Source: Bordetella genomosp. 10
Lineage (GTDB): Bacteria; Pseudomonadota; Gammaproteobacteria; Burkholderiales; Burkholderiaceae_B
Direction of reading: 5' to 3'
Assembly: GCF_002261225.1 (NCBI RefSeq)
Contig: NZ_NEVM01000005.1
Span: 372,001 to 436,000, forward strand
Length of the DNA stretch: 64,000 bases
Part shown: one piece after another, positions 18,025 through 27,125 of the stretch
How the letters are laid out: each line of letters opens with the position of its first letter
How positions within the stretch are numbered: position 1 is the first letter of the stretch
Notes under the pieces: model-generated
The model's input: only the letters and a program-made list of their open reading frames with translations
Databases searched by the model: none
What the model was told of the DNA's origin: nothing
Program-made: the position numbers and the translations under genes

Positions 18025-18430
18025 TTCCTGCGTCAAGCCTCTTGGGAGAATCACTAAGGGCCAAAAATCTTATACAGGACTTTGGCTTAGCTGTACTTCG
18101 AGGCACTTTACCGGGCTACCGCTTTGTGGGTTAGGAGCCACATAAGAGCGTTGCGGTGGAAAGCGGGAGCGTACTGCATCGGGGGCGATTGTCAGCAAAG
18201 AGCGGGCTTGTTCAGCCAGCATAGCGCAATCGGTTTCAGCGCTCCGAACGAAGAACTCGCCTCGATCCGCCTTGGAATGACCGATTTCCCCTCTGCTTAC
18301 GGCACCATCCCATCGGCTCAAGGGTCGAGACATAGCCGACCGTCTGCGTGGATCTGTTGAAGACCTGTGCTGATGAGCAACTCAACCTCTCTCGTTCTGC
18401 CAAATGGCTGGATATCGATCAGACGACATT
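18025..18430. other. ICE left subterminal region, no confident gene
   Basis: About 400 bases without a recognisable gene. An 87-codon open frame at 18070-18333 (minus) resembles no family I know. The segment holds short motifs repeated near the right end. In inverted orientation there are GTACTTCG (18093-18100) and AATCACTAAGG (18049-18059, against AATCACTTAGG). In direct orientation there are GGCTTAG (18084-18090) and TACCGGGCT (18109-18117). These may be integrase arm sites. Confidence 0.4.
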
Positions 18431-19009
18431 TCAAGGCGGAGTCTGGTTGGTAACCGCACGAATCGACGCTAGCGCGTCGGCAAGCAGCTCCCGCAGCCGT
18501 CGTTGCTCGCCTGGCTGCACCCAGCGCTGCTCAGCCATCTGTTTGATGAGCACGCCTACACGCGCGGTAAGAAGTGCCGCATCAGAATCCAGGCCGCGTT
18601 TCTGGAGGGTGCGGGCGATGACTGAGGTGAGAGAAGACAGCTTGCTCTCCTCGCGCTCCTGCAATTCCGGTGTGGTAGCGATGATTTGCCGCCGGCGGGT
18701 CGCCGGGCCGCGTAGTTCCTCGAGGACCTCGTCGGCGGTCGCCTGTAGGCCATGCACGACCGCGTCGAGAGCGGCGACATCGGCAGCGGATGCCGCGATC
18801 TCCCTAGCCACGATCTGTTCCTGAAGTTCGGAAGGCTTGCCGAACAGCACGTCCCGCTTGTTGGCGAAATGATTGAAGAAGGTGCGCTCGGTCAGTCCGG
18901 CGCGCTCGGCGATCTCGGCCACGGTCGTGTTGTCGAAGCCTTGCTCGACGAACAACGCGATGGCTGCGTCATGTAGCCGGCCGGCGGCATTGGGTTTCCA
19001 TCTAGGCAT
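18431..19009 (-). CDS. TetR-family transcriptional regulator
   Basis: This 192-residue regulator has an N-terminal HTH (IALFVEQGFDNTTVAEIAERAGLTERTFFNHFANK), the TetR signature, and a helical ligand domain. It is divergent from the NAD-dependent epimerase-like gene at 19113, with about 100 bases between the starts, and probably represses it. Part of the leftmost ICE cargo block. Confidence 0.9.
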   Translation of the reverse strand: MPRWKPNAAGRLHDAAIALFVEQGFDNTTVAEIAERAGLTERTFFNHFANKRDVLFGKPSELQEQIVAREIAASAADVAALDAVVHGLQATADEVLEELRGPATRRRQIIATTPELQEREESKLSSLTSVIARTLQKRGLDSDAALLTARVGVLIKQMAEQRWVQPGEQRRLRELLADALASIRAVTNQTPP

Positions 19010-19112
19010 AGTTCAGATATTGATTGCAGTCTATGAAATAACAATGTAGGCTGAGCATATCAGCAGTCATCAAGTCAGCCTTGCGCTGGGCAAGGCCGAA
19101 GGAGTTCCAGCC

Positions 19113-20024
19113 ATGCGTATCTTCATCACCGGTGCGTCCGGACATATCGCGTCCGCCGTCATTCCAGAGCTCATTTCAGCGGGCCATACGGTGGTCGGCC
19201 TGGCTCGCTCGGATCGCGCCACGGCGGCCATTCAGGCCTTGGGCGCTGACGTCCATCGCGGCGACCTGGCCGACGTGGCCGTCCTGGCCGCGGCCGCCCG
19301 CGAAGCCGACGGCGTCATCCACTTGGCATTCGACCACGAGCAACAAGGCAGGGGAAACCTGCAGGCTGCCGTCGCCGCAGATCTGGAAGCGATTCATGCC
19401 ATCGGCCAAGCCCTGGCAGGCTCGGGCAAGCCGTTTGTAGGCACCTGCGCCACCGGTGGCATCGCCATCGCCGGCTTCTCCGGCCTGCTGACCGAAACCG
19501 TCACCTTGCCCGGCGGCCCACGCATCGAAGCGGAAAACACTGTCATCGCTCTGGCCCAGCAAGAAGTGCGATCTTCCGTGGTAAGACTGCCGCCTGCGGT
19601 GCACCACGACGGTCGCTATGGGTTCGTCTCAGGCTTGATTGATATCGCCCGCGCCACCGGCAAGGCAGGCTACCTGGGCGATGGCAGCAACCGATGGCCA
19701 TCCACGGACACTCGCGATGTCGCTATCGCCTATCGCCTGGCGCTGGAATCGGCTGGCGCCGGAACTCGCGTCCACGCCGTTGCCGAAGAAGGCATTCCCA
19801 TGCGGCAGATTGCCGAGGCCATTGGTCGCCGCCTTGGCGTGCCGACTGCTCCGGTGGCGCCCGAAGATGCCCCGCGACAGTTCGGCTTCCTGAGCGCCTT
19901 CGTCGGCCTTGACAATCCCACTTCGAGTCGGATCACCCGCGCGACACTCGGCTGGAAACCAACTCGCCCTGGGCTGATCTCTGCTATCGAAGCGGACGTT
20001 GCGCTGACTCCGGATGCCAACTGA
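19113..20024 (+). CDS. Atypical SDR / NAD(P)-dependent epimerase-like oxidoreductase
   Basis: This 303-residue Rossmann protein has the N-terminal dinucleotide motif MRIFITGASGHIASAVIPEL and an extended/atypical SDR layout (DVHRGDLADVA, PSTDTRDVAIAYRLALE). No classical YxxxK is evident. AAGGAG lies eight bases before the ATG. Proteins of this kind act on small carbonyl compounds; substrate unknown. Divergent TetR suggests induction by a toxic ligand. Confidence 0.82.
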   Translation: MRIFITGASGHIASAVIPELISAGHTVVGLARSDRATAAIQALGADVHRGDLADVAVLAAAAREADGVIHLAFDHEQQGRGNLQAAVAADLEAIHAIGQALAGSGKPFVGTCATGGIAIAGFSGLLTETVTLPGGPRIEAENTVIALAQQEVRSSVVRLPPAVHHDGRYGFVSGLIDIARATGKAGYLGDGSNRWPSTDTRDVAIAYRLALESAGAGTRVHAVAEEGIPMRQIAEAIGRRLGVPTAPVAPEDAPRQFGFLSAFVGLDNPTSSRITRATLGWKPTRPGLISAIEADVALTPDAN

Positions 20025-20157
20025 GATCCGACCCGCCACTGCGGTCTATTGACCCCGAAGGCGCCGGCGACAGACTGAGAAAGATGGAAAGATCTTCCGT
20101 CGGCTCATACCCCCCGGCGATTGCAACAAAAGAGGCATGATGTCCACTTTCCTGAAC

Positions 20158-20648
20158 ATCGGTGCCGAACCGGCATCGCAATCTGGCCGCCCGCCCGCGC
20201 GCTCGCCCACGTTGGACATTCCGTCTACACCAGCATGCGTCACGGCAATACCGAGCCCGCCGAAGCGATACCTCGAATGGCCATCGCCGAGGACTTCTCT
20301 CTGCGCGGACCATCGTTCTAGGCGTCCAGTCCAAGCAATCCGGCGCGCGATGCCGTCGCGGCCATCCTGGCGCAGGCTGGGTTGTTGGATGTCGTCGTTC
20401 ACAACGCCGGACACCTGGTCATCGGCTATGTCGAAGCCTTCACCGCGGCTGACATCGCACACCTGTTCGACGTCAACGTGCTCGGTGCCCAGCGAGTCAA
20501 TCGCGCGGTCCCATCTCACGTGCGCGCGCGCCGCCACGGCACCCTGCTGTATGTGGGCAGGAGATCGAATCGAGCTCACCGAGCGCCACATCCACCAGGC
20601 CATGACCCACATGCCCTTCGACCAACTCCTGATCATCAACAAGGCTGA
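20158..20648 (+). pseudogene. Broken short-chain dehydrogenase
   Basis: SDR-like sequence in pieces: ARALAHVGHSVYTSMRHG (cofactor-binding region without its GxxxGxG), then DAVAAILAQAGLLDVVVHNAG and DVNVLGAQRVNRAV. Between them a TAG (about 20319) interrupts the frame. The expected LRTIVL-VQS segment there is readable only by assuming small insertions near 20315 and 20345. The catalytic Tyr-Lys half is missing. An unrelated tail (HIHQAMTHMPFDQ) runs up to the next gene. Non-functional remnant between two intact SDR genes. Confidence 0.75.
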
Positions 20649-20657
20649 ATGATCCCC

Positions 20658-21404
20658 ATGAAAATCTCTGACAACACTATCTTCATCCCGGGGGCAACGA
20701 GCGGGATTGGCCTGGCCTTGGCCCTGCGTCTGAAAGCGCACGGCAATACCGTCATCGTCGGCGGACGTCGCGCCGATGTCCTCGAACGCCTGGGAACCGA
20801 GCACCACCTTGACACCGTGCAGATCGACGTGACCGATCCGCGGAGCATTCAGAGCGCCACCGCACAGGTAATCGCAGACCATCCCAAGCTCAACGTCTTG
20901 CTGGCCATGGCCGGCATCATGGTCCCGGAGGACTGGCACACGGCCGAAGGCTTCCTGCAGGTCGCCGAAGACACCGTGCAGACCAACCTGCTAGGGCCGA
21001 TCCGATTGATCGCGGCCTGCATGAAACAGCTGCAGAGCCAGCCTGACGCGGCGGTCATCACTGTCTCCTCTGGCCTGGCCTCAGTGCCACTGGCAGCCAC
21101 CCCGACCTATTGCGCCACCAAGGCGGCAATCCACATGCTCTCTGAAGCGGTTCGCGTGCAACTGGCCGATACCTCGGTCCAAGTAATCGAACTGGTTCCG
21201 CCGGCCGTGCGCACGTCGCTGATGAACAACGACAAGAATCCGCGCGCGATGCCGCTAGACGAGTTCGCCGATGCGACGATCGCTCTGCTGGAGAGTCAGC
21301 CCGATGCGTGCGAAATCCTTGTGGAGAACGTAAAGTTCCAGCGTTTTGCCGAACGGCGGGGTGAATACGACCAAGTCCTTAAGGTGATCAATGGCAAGTG
21401 CTGA
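20658..21404 (+). CDS. Short-chain dehydrogenase/reductase, DltE-like
   Basis: This 248-residue classical SDR has the cofactor motif GATSGIGLALALRL, the active-site YCATKAA, and the NNAG position varied to AMAGI. The layout resembles DltE-type oxidoreductases. ATG at 20658 was taken; a second in-frame ATG three codons upstream is possible. It follows the SDR remnant. Substrate unknown. It lies in the TetR/AraC/SDR cargo block. Confidence 0.85.
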   Translation: MKISDNTIFIPGATSGIGLALALRLKAHGNTVIVGGRRADVLERLGTEHHLDTVQIDVTDPRSIQSATAQVIADHPKLNVLLAMAGIMVPEDWHTAEGFLQVAEDTVQTNLLGPIRLIAACMKQLQSQPDAAVITVSSGLASVPLAATPTYCATKAAIHMLSEAVRVQLADTSVQVIELVPPAVRTSLMNNDKNPRAMPLDEFADATIALLESQPDACEILVENVKFQRFAERRGEYDQVLKVINGKC

Positions 21405-21472
21405 CCCTACCTCGGCCTGGTCACCAACTGGCACCGGGGCGGAGTTGTAAATCCGCCAGCGTAGGGCAATTA

Positions 21473-22351
21473 TCAGACCTGATGGCGTCGAGTCACGTCA
21501 GCACCGGGCGGAACACCATATTTCTGCTTATATTCACGGCTGAATTGAGACTGGTTGCTGTAACCGACCTCCAACGCCGCCACACCGGCGGGCATCCCTT
21601 CCGTCAACATCGCGCGCCGAGCCTCTTGCAATCGAATTTCTTTCCGATATTGGATGGGGGTCATGAAAGCCACGGCCTTAAAATGCCTATGAAAGGACGT
21701 CGCGCTCATTCCAGCTATATCGGCAAGGTCATTCACCTTCAGAGGCTCCTGATAATGCTTCTTGATCCAAGATATCGCTTTATTGATTTGCGACAGGTGC
21801 GACTCGCTCGCAACATATTGCATCAACGCCTGACCCAGGCCGCTTAGAGTCAAGTGATAATAGAACTCCTGTAAGATTAATGGCCGCAAGAATTCGATCC
21901 CCGGCGGATCGTCAAGGAGTTGCAGCAGCCTTTCCATCGTTGCCAGAAGCGGCGGCCTCATGCTCGTAGCCATAACGGCAGCCGGGATCAAGGATGGGCC
22001 CGTATTGAATGAGAGCCGTTGCAGCACATGATCGGCCAACACACGGTCCAGATCCAGGATCAGGCCAATATGCGTCTTACCGTCAGGCGCGGCGTGAACC
22101 CTCGAAGACACCGGAACATCCATGGTCACGAACAAGAACTTGGTGGCGTCCACATCGAAATTGACCTGAGCAAGGCCAACGGTTTTGGCGCCACGCAAGA
22201 CAATGCAGATTCGTGGCTTGTAGACGATATGGGCTGGATGAACACTGGTCGTCATGCGGAAGAGCGTCAATCCCTCGACCTCGGTCTCCAGACGCTCACC
22301 GACACAGTGGCGTTCGACAACCTCGCACATCCGACAGAGTTGGTCGTTCAT
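21473..22351 (-). CDS. AraC-family transcriptional regulator
   Basis: This 292-residue regulator has an N-terminal AraC-type cupin half (LFRMTTSVHPAHIVYKPRIC) and a C-terminal double HTH (LKVNDLADIAGMSATSFHRHFKAV, ALEVGYSNQSQFSREYKQKYG). It is divergent from the SDR gene at 22540, with a 190-base gap, and probably activates it. This regulator/SDR pairing is common in soil Proteobacteria. Confidence 0.92.
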   Translation of the reverse strand: MNDQLCRMCEVVERHCVGERLETEVEGLTLFRMTTSVHPAHIVYKPRICIVLRGAKTVGLAQVNFDVDATKFLFVTMDVPVSSRVHAAPDGKTHIGLILDLDRVLADHVLQRLSFNTGPSLIPAAVMATSMRPPLLATMERLLQLLDDPPGIEFLRPLILQEFYYHLTLSGLGQALMQYVASESHLSQINKAISWIKKHYQEPLKVNDLADIAGMSATSFHRHFKAVAFMTPIQYRKEIRLQEARRAMLTEGMPAGVAALEVGYSNQSQFSREYKQKYGVPPGADVTRRHQV

Positions 22352-22539
22352 CGCAAAAAACTATATCAAGTCCTTGAGCACTTGCTCCAAGTGATTATCA
22401 CACATTTGGCATGGCAGGATCATGCAAATCCTTGGCAGCATCGTTATAGCAATCATTGTTCTGCTCAAAGACAATAACCCCTGGCTTCAGGTTTGAGCCG
22501 CTGCGACATATCCAACACTGTTATTGAATGGGAGAAAAC

Positions 22540-23376
22540 ATGACAAGCAAAACCTGGCTAATCACGGGGTGTTCTACAGGTTTTGGCCGGGAGTTGGCAG
22601 TTCAAGCTCTAAATCGTGGAGAGCGTGTCGTCATGACTGCGCGCAATGTTGCCAAACTCGAAGAGCTTGCCAGAGAACATGCATCCCATGCGTTATTGGT
22701 TCCCCTTGATGTTACCGACGGCGCTTCGATGGATAGCGCGCTGATGGCTGCGAATCATCGATTCGGTGACGTCGATGTCCTTGTGAACAACGCCGGCTAC
22801 GGCTACTTCGCTGCGATCGAAGAAGGCGAAGAAGATGAAATCCGGCGGCAATTCGAAACCAACCTCTTTGGACTGATTTCCCTGACAAAACGCGTCCTGC
22901 CGTCTATGCGTGCACGGAGGACTGGACATATCGTCAACTTCTCGTCGATCGGCGGATTGATGGTCTTTCCCGGAGTAGGCTATTACAACGCTACCAAGTT
23001 TGCCGTCGAGGCCTTCTCCGAATCGCTGGCATTGGAGCTGGCACCCTTCGGCGTCAAAGTCACTATCGTCGAGCCCGGACGTTTCCGCACCGACTGGGCC
23101 GGGCGATCGATGGTAATGTCCGCAAATACTATTGCTGACTATTCAACGACGATCGGCGTGCGCAGGAAATCGCTTGCCGAGTCGTCCGGCAAACAGCCAG
23201 GAGATCCCGCTCGTGGTGCAGCGGCCATCATCAAGGCTGTCGACGCTCCGGAACCTCCCTTGCGCCTTTTGTTGGGCACCGACGCTTACGACCTTGCCGT
23301 TGAGCGGCTCGCCTTCTTGCGAAAGGGATTCGATGCCTGGAAAACCGTCACGACCAGTACCGACTTCACCGACTGA
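22540..23376 (+). CDS. Short-chain dehydrogenase/reductase
   Basis: This 278-residue classical SDR has TGCSTGFGRELA (cofactor), VLVNNAGYGYF, and YYNATKFAVE (catalytic Tyr-Lys). The ATG at 22540 is preceded by GGGAGA; another ATG four codons upstream lacks such a site. It is divergent from the AraC regulator. General oxidoreductase; substrate not predictable. Confidence 0.88.
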   Translation: MTSKTWLITGCSTGFGRELAVQALNRGERVVMTARNVAKLEELAREHASHALLVPLDVTDGASMDSALMAANHRFGDVDVLVNNAGYGYFAAIEEGEEDEIRRQFETNLFGLISLTKRVLPSMRARRTGHIVNFSSIGGLMVFPGVGYYNATKFAVEAFSESLALELAPFGVKVTIVEPGRFRTDWAGRSMVMSANTIADYSTTIGVRRKSLAESSGKQPGDPARGAAAIIKAVDAPEPPLRLLLGTDAYDLAVERLAFLRKGFDAWKTVTTSTDFTD

Positions 23377-23873
23377 TGTCATCTTGGCCGGGAGGGTGCT
23401 CCCGTTTTGCGTCGATGGTTTGGCCCAACCGCGGTGCGATGGAGGATTGCCGCCTATCCCGCAAGGAGACATGACAGAAGACGCACAATCAGCCACAGCA
23501 AGCGGTGGGTACGGATGGCTCCACGAGCCCCCGTCCGATGTGCGGGATTCGGTCAACCCGCGCTAATACGCGGCGCCACCTCGATGCGCCGGGATGATAG
23601 TGCAAGTGCCAAGCTCAGTTCGGCACTGTCCAAGATCGTGAGGTTGGCACCTTCGCCCGAGAACGCCGACATTAGGTAATCGCATCACCCGCGAGCATGA
23701 CGACTGGAATGCGCCCCCACCGACGGCGATCGGCAATGCATGGAAAAGCCGCACATTAGGCAGGATATCGTCATACGCCTTTGACAAATTTTCCAATCAC
23801 AAATCAATTTGATATTTTTACATTAGTCGCGGTCTAAGTACGACAACGATAGTTAGCCAAACGCTCTCCCCTT
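23377..23873. other. Gap between cargo block and trb operon
   Basis: About 500 bases with no convincing gene, ending in an AT-rich stretch around 23780-23830 (ATCAATTTGATATTTTTACAT). The base composition shift marks the junction between the TetR/AraC/SDR cargo and the conserved transfer block. It could be an older element end. I found no clear repeat matching the integrase end here. Confidence 0.4.
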
Positions 23874-24125
23874 TTACGTAGCAGCGCGGGAAGATGGTCG
23901 GTGGTCTTCTCCCATGCCCCGCCTGAACCCCCGATCCCCCGCCATGAACGCCTCCAGCATATGAGGGATCAGTACCGTGGCATCGACCGCTTCGCCGTAG
24001 GTCTGCGCGTGCAGCGTCGCGTAGCGGTCGAGGTCGGCCTTCAGGCCAGCCGGGCATGCGAACGTCAGTTTGATGCTCTCGGTCTTGGGTAGCGGCCCCA
24101 GCCGCAGCTTGCGCGTCGTGCTCAT
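23874..24125 (-). CDS. DUF2274 protein of the trb operon
   Basis: This 83-residue protein begins MSTTRKLRLGPLPKTESIKLTF. It is the small DUF2274 product that usually follows trbI in Tn4371-type elements. A segment KADLDRYATLHAQTYGEAVDA has ribbon-helix-helix-like character. It overlaps the trbI stop by four bases, so it is translationally coupled. Role in transfer unknown. Confidence 0.8.
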   Translation of the reverse strand: MSTTRKLRLGPLPKTESIKLTFACPAGLKADLDRYATLHAQTYGEAVDATVLIPHMLEAFMAGDRGFRRGMGEDHRPSSRAAT

Positions 24126-25408
24126 GGCGAAGTCCCCCGATTGAAGAACAGCGGTTGGTACGGCCGCAGTACCAGATCGCGGTTGACGATGATGCTGACT
24201 GGTAGGCCGGGCCGCTCGGTCAACGTCGGCTGGATATTGAGATTACGGCGCGTAAATTCCTGGCCGACCTGATTGGCCGTGTCCTGCGCGCTATCCCGCA
24301 ACGCGATAACCGTATTGCCATTGGCGTTTCCCTGATTCGAGACGGCCAGCTCGGAACCAACGCCCAGCACGGTGGACAGTGCCGCACCTGCCAGGATGCG
24401 TCCCCAGTGCCAATCGACGCTATCCTCCAGGCCGGCATAGCCAGCGGGATCAGCACCGGCCAGATTGTCCAGCGTGAGCGAAGACGTGTCCGGCAGGATG
24501 ATGCGGTTCCACACGATCTGCACGCGGCTCTGCCCGTAGGCGACCTGGCTGTTGTATTTGCCAAGGATGCGCGAACCTTGCGGGATCAGCAGGTAGCGGC
24601 CCGTCGCCGTGTCGTACACCGACGCCGTCACGGTGCCGATCACGTCGCCCGGCAAATCGGACTTGATGCCCGTCACTAACGCCGCCGAAATCACGGTGCC
24701 CGCCATCACCTGATACGGCGAGGCCGGCATTTGCAGATTGCCGGAATTACGGGTTTCCGTGGTTCCGGCTTTCTGGAACGCCTCTTTCTGGTCTTGCCGG
24801 TTCTGCACGGCGGTCGGATCGGCCGGCTGCGCAGCCGTCGAAGCCGGGCCGGCGGCCTGTGGGTCGAAACCGGCCAGGCCCGATGCCGGCACGGAGGACG
24901 CGGCCTGCGCGGGCGCCGCTGCGGCGTGCTGAGTGCTTGAACGGAAGAACACCGACGATCCCGCAGCGTCTTCGGCCTCCTTGCGCATCGCATCACGCGC
25001 GGCCGCCGCCGGATCGTTACCCGGCGGTATGTTGGGAGGCAACGGTGGCTGCGCGTTCACGATGGCCGGGCCGAGGTCGCCCGGCAGCGGCGGCCCAAGT
25101 GGCGGCACGTTGGCCGCGGGCTTCGGCGGCAGCTTCGAGTAGTCGGCCGGTAGCTGATCGAGTTCTTCCGACTTCGATACGCGATCCACGTTGTAAAGCT
25201 CAGTCGCATCGTTACTGCCGCGCGGATGCTTCGGCTGCAACGACCACATCGTTGCGCCCAGCACGGCGACGCCGAGTCCACCGGCCAGCATCGCCAGCGT
25301 GCGTCGGTTGAGGCGCGTCACCGGGCGAGGTTGCGCCCGCAGCGCCACGTTCTCCGGCGCGACTTTCGGGGCGGCGCCGGCTACGTCTGGGGTTTCGTCC
25401 TGGCTCAT
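24122..25408 (-). CDS. trbI: Conjugal transfer protein TrbI (VirB10-like)
   Basis: This 428-residue VirB10-type protein has a short cytoplasmic N terminus, one membrane helix (LAMLAGGLGVAVLGATMW), a proline-rich periplasmic stretch (PPKPAANVPPLGPPLPGD), and the conserved C-terminal beta-barrel region (VMAGTVISAALVTGIKSDLPG, LLIPQGSRILGKYNSQV). It spans from the inner membrane to the outer-membrane core complex with TrbG. It starts just after trbG in the mating-pair operon. Confidence 0.95.
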   Translation of the reverse strand: MSQDETPDVAGAAPKVAPENVALRAQPRPVTRLNRRTLAMLAGGLGVAVLGATMWSLQPKHPRGSNDATELYNVDRVSKSEELDQLPADYSKLPPKPAANVPPLGPPLPGDLGPAIVNAQPPLPPNIPPGNDPAAAARDAMRKEAEDAAGSSVFFRSSTQHAAAAPAQAASSVPASGLAGFDPQAAGPASTAAQPADPTAVQNRQDQKEAFQKAGTTETRNSGNLQMPASPYQVMAGTVISAALVTGIKSDLPGDVIGTVTASVYDTATGRYLLIPQGSRILGKYNSQVAYGQSRVQIVWNRIILPDTSSLTLDNLAGADPAGYAGLEDSVDWHWGRILAGAALSTVLGVGSELAVSNQGNANGNTVIALRDSAQDTANQVGQEFTRRNLNIQPTLTERPGLPVSIIVNRDLVLRPYQPLFFNRGTSP

Positions 25409-25410
25409 GG

Positions 25411-26400
25411 TCAGTTCCCCCGCGTGATGTCCGTGCGTTCGATCCGCACCACGTCGCCCTTGTCACCGCCCAGCCGCAGTTCGGCCGCGCCGAACAGCCG
25501 ATCGACGATGTAGTACGGCGCACGGAAACGGTAGTTCACAAGTTGCCCGTCGCCCTGTGCGCCGATCACGAACAGCGGCGGCAGGTCGCCCTGGGCGATG
25601 CCGGGCGGGAACTGGATATAGACCTTCTCGCCATCGTCGAAGGCGCGCAGCGGCTTCCACGGCGGATTGCTGCCGCTGATCGCGTAACGGAAGCGGATCT
25701 TCTCCAGCGACAGGCCGGTATCGACGGGGGCTGCCGCCTGTGCGGCCTGATCCTGCCGCTGCAAGGCCAGTATCTGGTCCTTCGGGTACTCCCAGGACAC
25801 GGACGCCATCCATGCCTTCTCCGTCGAGGTCAGCTCGATCAGGTAGGTGCGCCGGCTCGTCGTAATGACCAGATTAGTCTTGAGGCCGGAACGGATCGGC
25901 TTGACCAGCACGTTGACGCGCAGATCGTTGCCGGCACCGCTGGACGTGTCGCCGACGATCCAGCGCACGGTGTCGCCCGCCGCGACCGTCACCAGTTCCT
26001 CGCCGGGCTGGAGCGAAACCACGGTGACGCGCCCCGGCGCGGTATAGACCTGATACAGCGCGCCGTCCGTGAAGGGCCATACCTGGATTGCGTTGATGTA
26101 GCCCTCGCGCGTGGGCGCCATGCGCGCTTCGGCATTGGCGCGCGACACGCGCGCGGTTTCGTCCGCTGGCTCCGGAGCCAGCTTCGCGTCGCTCGTATCG
26201 GTCAGCGGTTTCATCTGCGCCGGCATCGGCAGCACCTTCGGCACTTCTACCACTTCGACGGGCTTGGGCGGCTCGGGTTGCGGTTGCGCCTGCACCGGTT
26301 CGTCGAGCGAGATATGCGGTGGCGGCTTGCCCGGCGAGGCGCAGCCTGCCAGGGCCGCGAGCATCAGCACGAAAGCGTAGATACGGAAATGCAGGTTCAT
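25411..26400 (-). CDS. trbG: Conjugal transfer protein TrbG (VirB9-like)
   Basis: This 329-residue protein has a lipobox-like signal (LMLAALAGC, Cys20), then a proline-rich linker. The VirB9/TrbG fold follows, with WPFTDGALYQVYTAPGRVTVVSLQPGE and a C-terminal region (YRFRAPYYIVDRLFGAAELRLG). It is an outer-membrane core component of the conjugative type IV channel. It overlaps trbF by four bases. Confidence 0.94.
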   Translation of the reverse strand: MNLHFRIYAFVLMLAALAGCASPGKPPPHISLDEPVQAQPQPEPPKPVEVVEVPKVLPMPAQMKPLTDTSDAKLAPEPADETARVSRANAEARMAPTREGYINAIQVWPFTDGALYQVYTAPGRVTVVSLQPGEELVTVAAGDTVRWIVGDTSSGAGNDLRVNVLVKPIRSGLKTNLVITTSRRTYLIELTSTEKAWMASVSWEYPKDQILALQRQDQAAQAAAPVDTGLSLEKIRFRYAISGSNPPWKPLRAFDDGEKVYIQFPPGIAQGDLPPLFVIGAQGDGQLVNYRFRAPYYIVDRLFGAAELRLGGDKGDVVRIERTDITRGN

Positions 26401-27101
26401 GGCTTGGCTCCTTCGGTCGCATCGAGTTCACGGCTCCACGACAGGCCGTTGACGTAGATACCGAGTGGGTTTTTGCGCAGGCGCTGCTCGGTGCGTGGGG
26501 TTTGCAGGACAGTGGAAATCACGGCGTTCCAGCGTTCGGTGCCGGCGGCAGCGCCGTTGACGAAGTGCTGTTCCGTCCAGCGCACGTTGAAAGACGAGTC
26601 GCTGGCGCGCGTGACGCTGGTGATCTGCACCGTCACGGTTTCCTTGCCGACACGCGCGAAGGGATCGTTCTTGCTCGCGTAGTCGTTGAGCACGGCCGCG
26701 CCCTTGTCGGTGGTGTAGTCGTAGGCGTCGAGCCAGTTCTGCCGCACCACGATGGGGTCGATGGACAACGAGCGAACCAGCGTGACGAAGTGCGCAAGGT
26801 AGAACGCGATCTGCGCGTCCGCCGGCCGGTACGGTGTGGTGGCTTCTCCCACAGCGCGCACCTGGCCCGTCTTGTCCACCTCAACCACGTAGGGCGTGAC
26901 GATGGACTGCGCCGAGCGCCAGACCAGGCCGCCCGCCATCAGCAACGCGAGCGCGAGGCAGCCGAAGGCCATGAAGCGCCAGTTCTTCGCCTGCACGCGC
27001 GCCGAGCCGATGCGCCCGTCCCATACCTGCGCGGCGGACTGGTACGGAGTGGCAGGCTGCGGCGTACTGGCGTAACGCACCTGGGGTCGCTTGAATCGCA
27101 T
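26397..27101 (-). CDS. trbF: Conjugal transfer protein TrbF (VirB8-like)
   Basis: This 234-residue VirB8-type inner-membrane protein has one N-terminal helix (FMAFGCLALALLMAGGLVW) and a periplasmic NTF2-like domain (TPYRPADAQIAFYLAHFVTLVRSLS, FVNGAAAGTERWNAV). It nucleates channel assembly. It sits between trbL and trbG in the expected order. Confidence 0.94.
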   Translation of the reverse strand: MRFKRPQVRYASTPQPATPYQSAAQVWDGRIGSARVQAKNWRFMAFGCLALALLMAGGLVWRSAQSIVTPYVVEVDKTGQVRAVGEATTPYRPADAQIAFYLAHFVTLVRSLSIDPIVVRQNWLDAYDYTTDKGAAVLNDYASKNDPFARVGKETVTVQITSVTRASDSSFNVRWTEQHFVNGAAAGTERWNAVISTVLQTPRTEQRLRKNPLGIYVNGLSWSRELDATEGAKP

Positions 27102-27125
27102 GGCAGGTTCTCCTCAATAGTCGCG

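Noticed and set aside
18070..18333. 87-codon minus-strand open frame near the ICE left end as a gene
   Set aside because: No family likeness, poor start context, and it crosses the region of proposed integrase arm sites.
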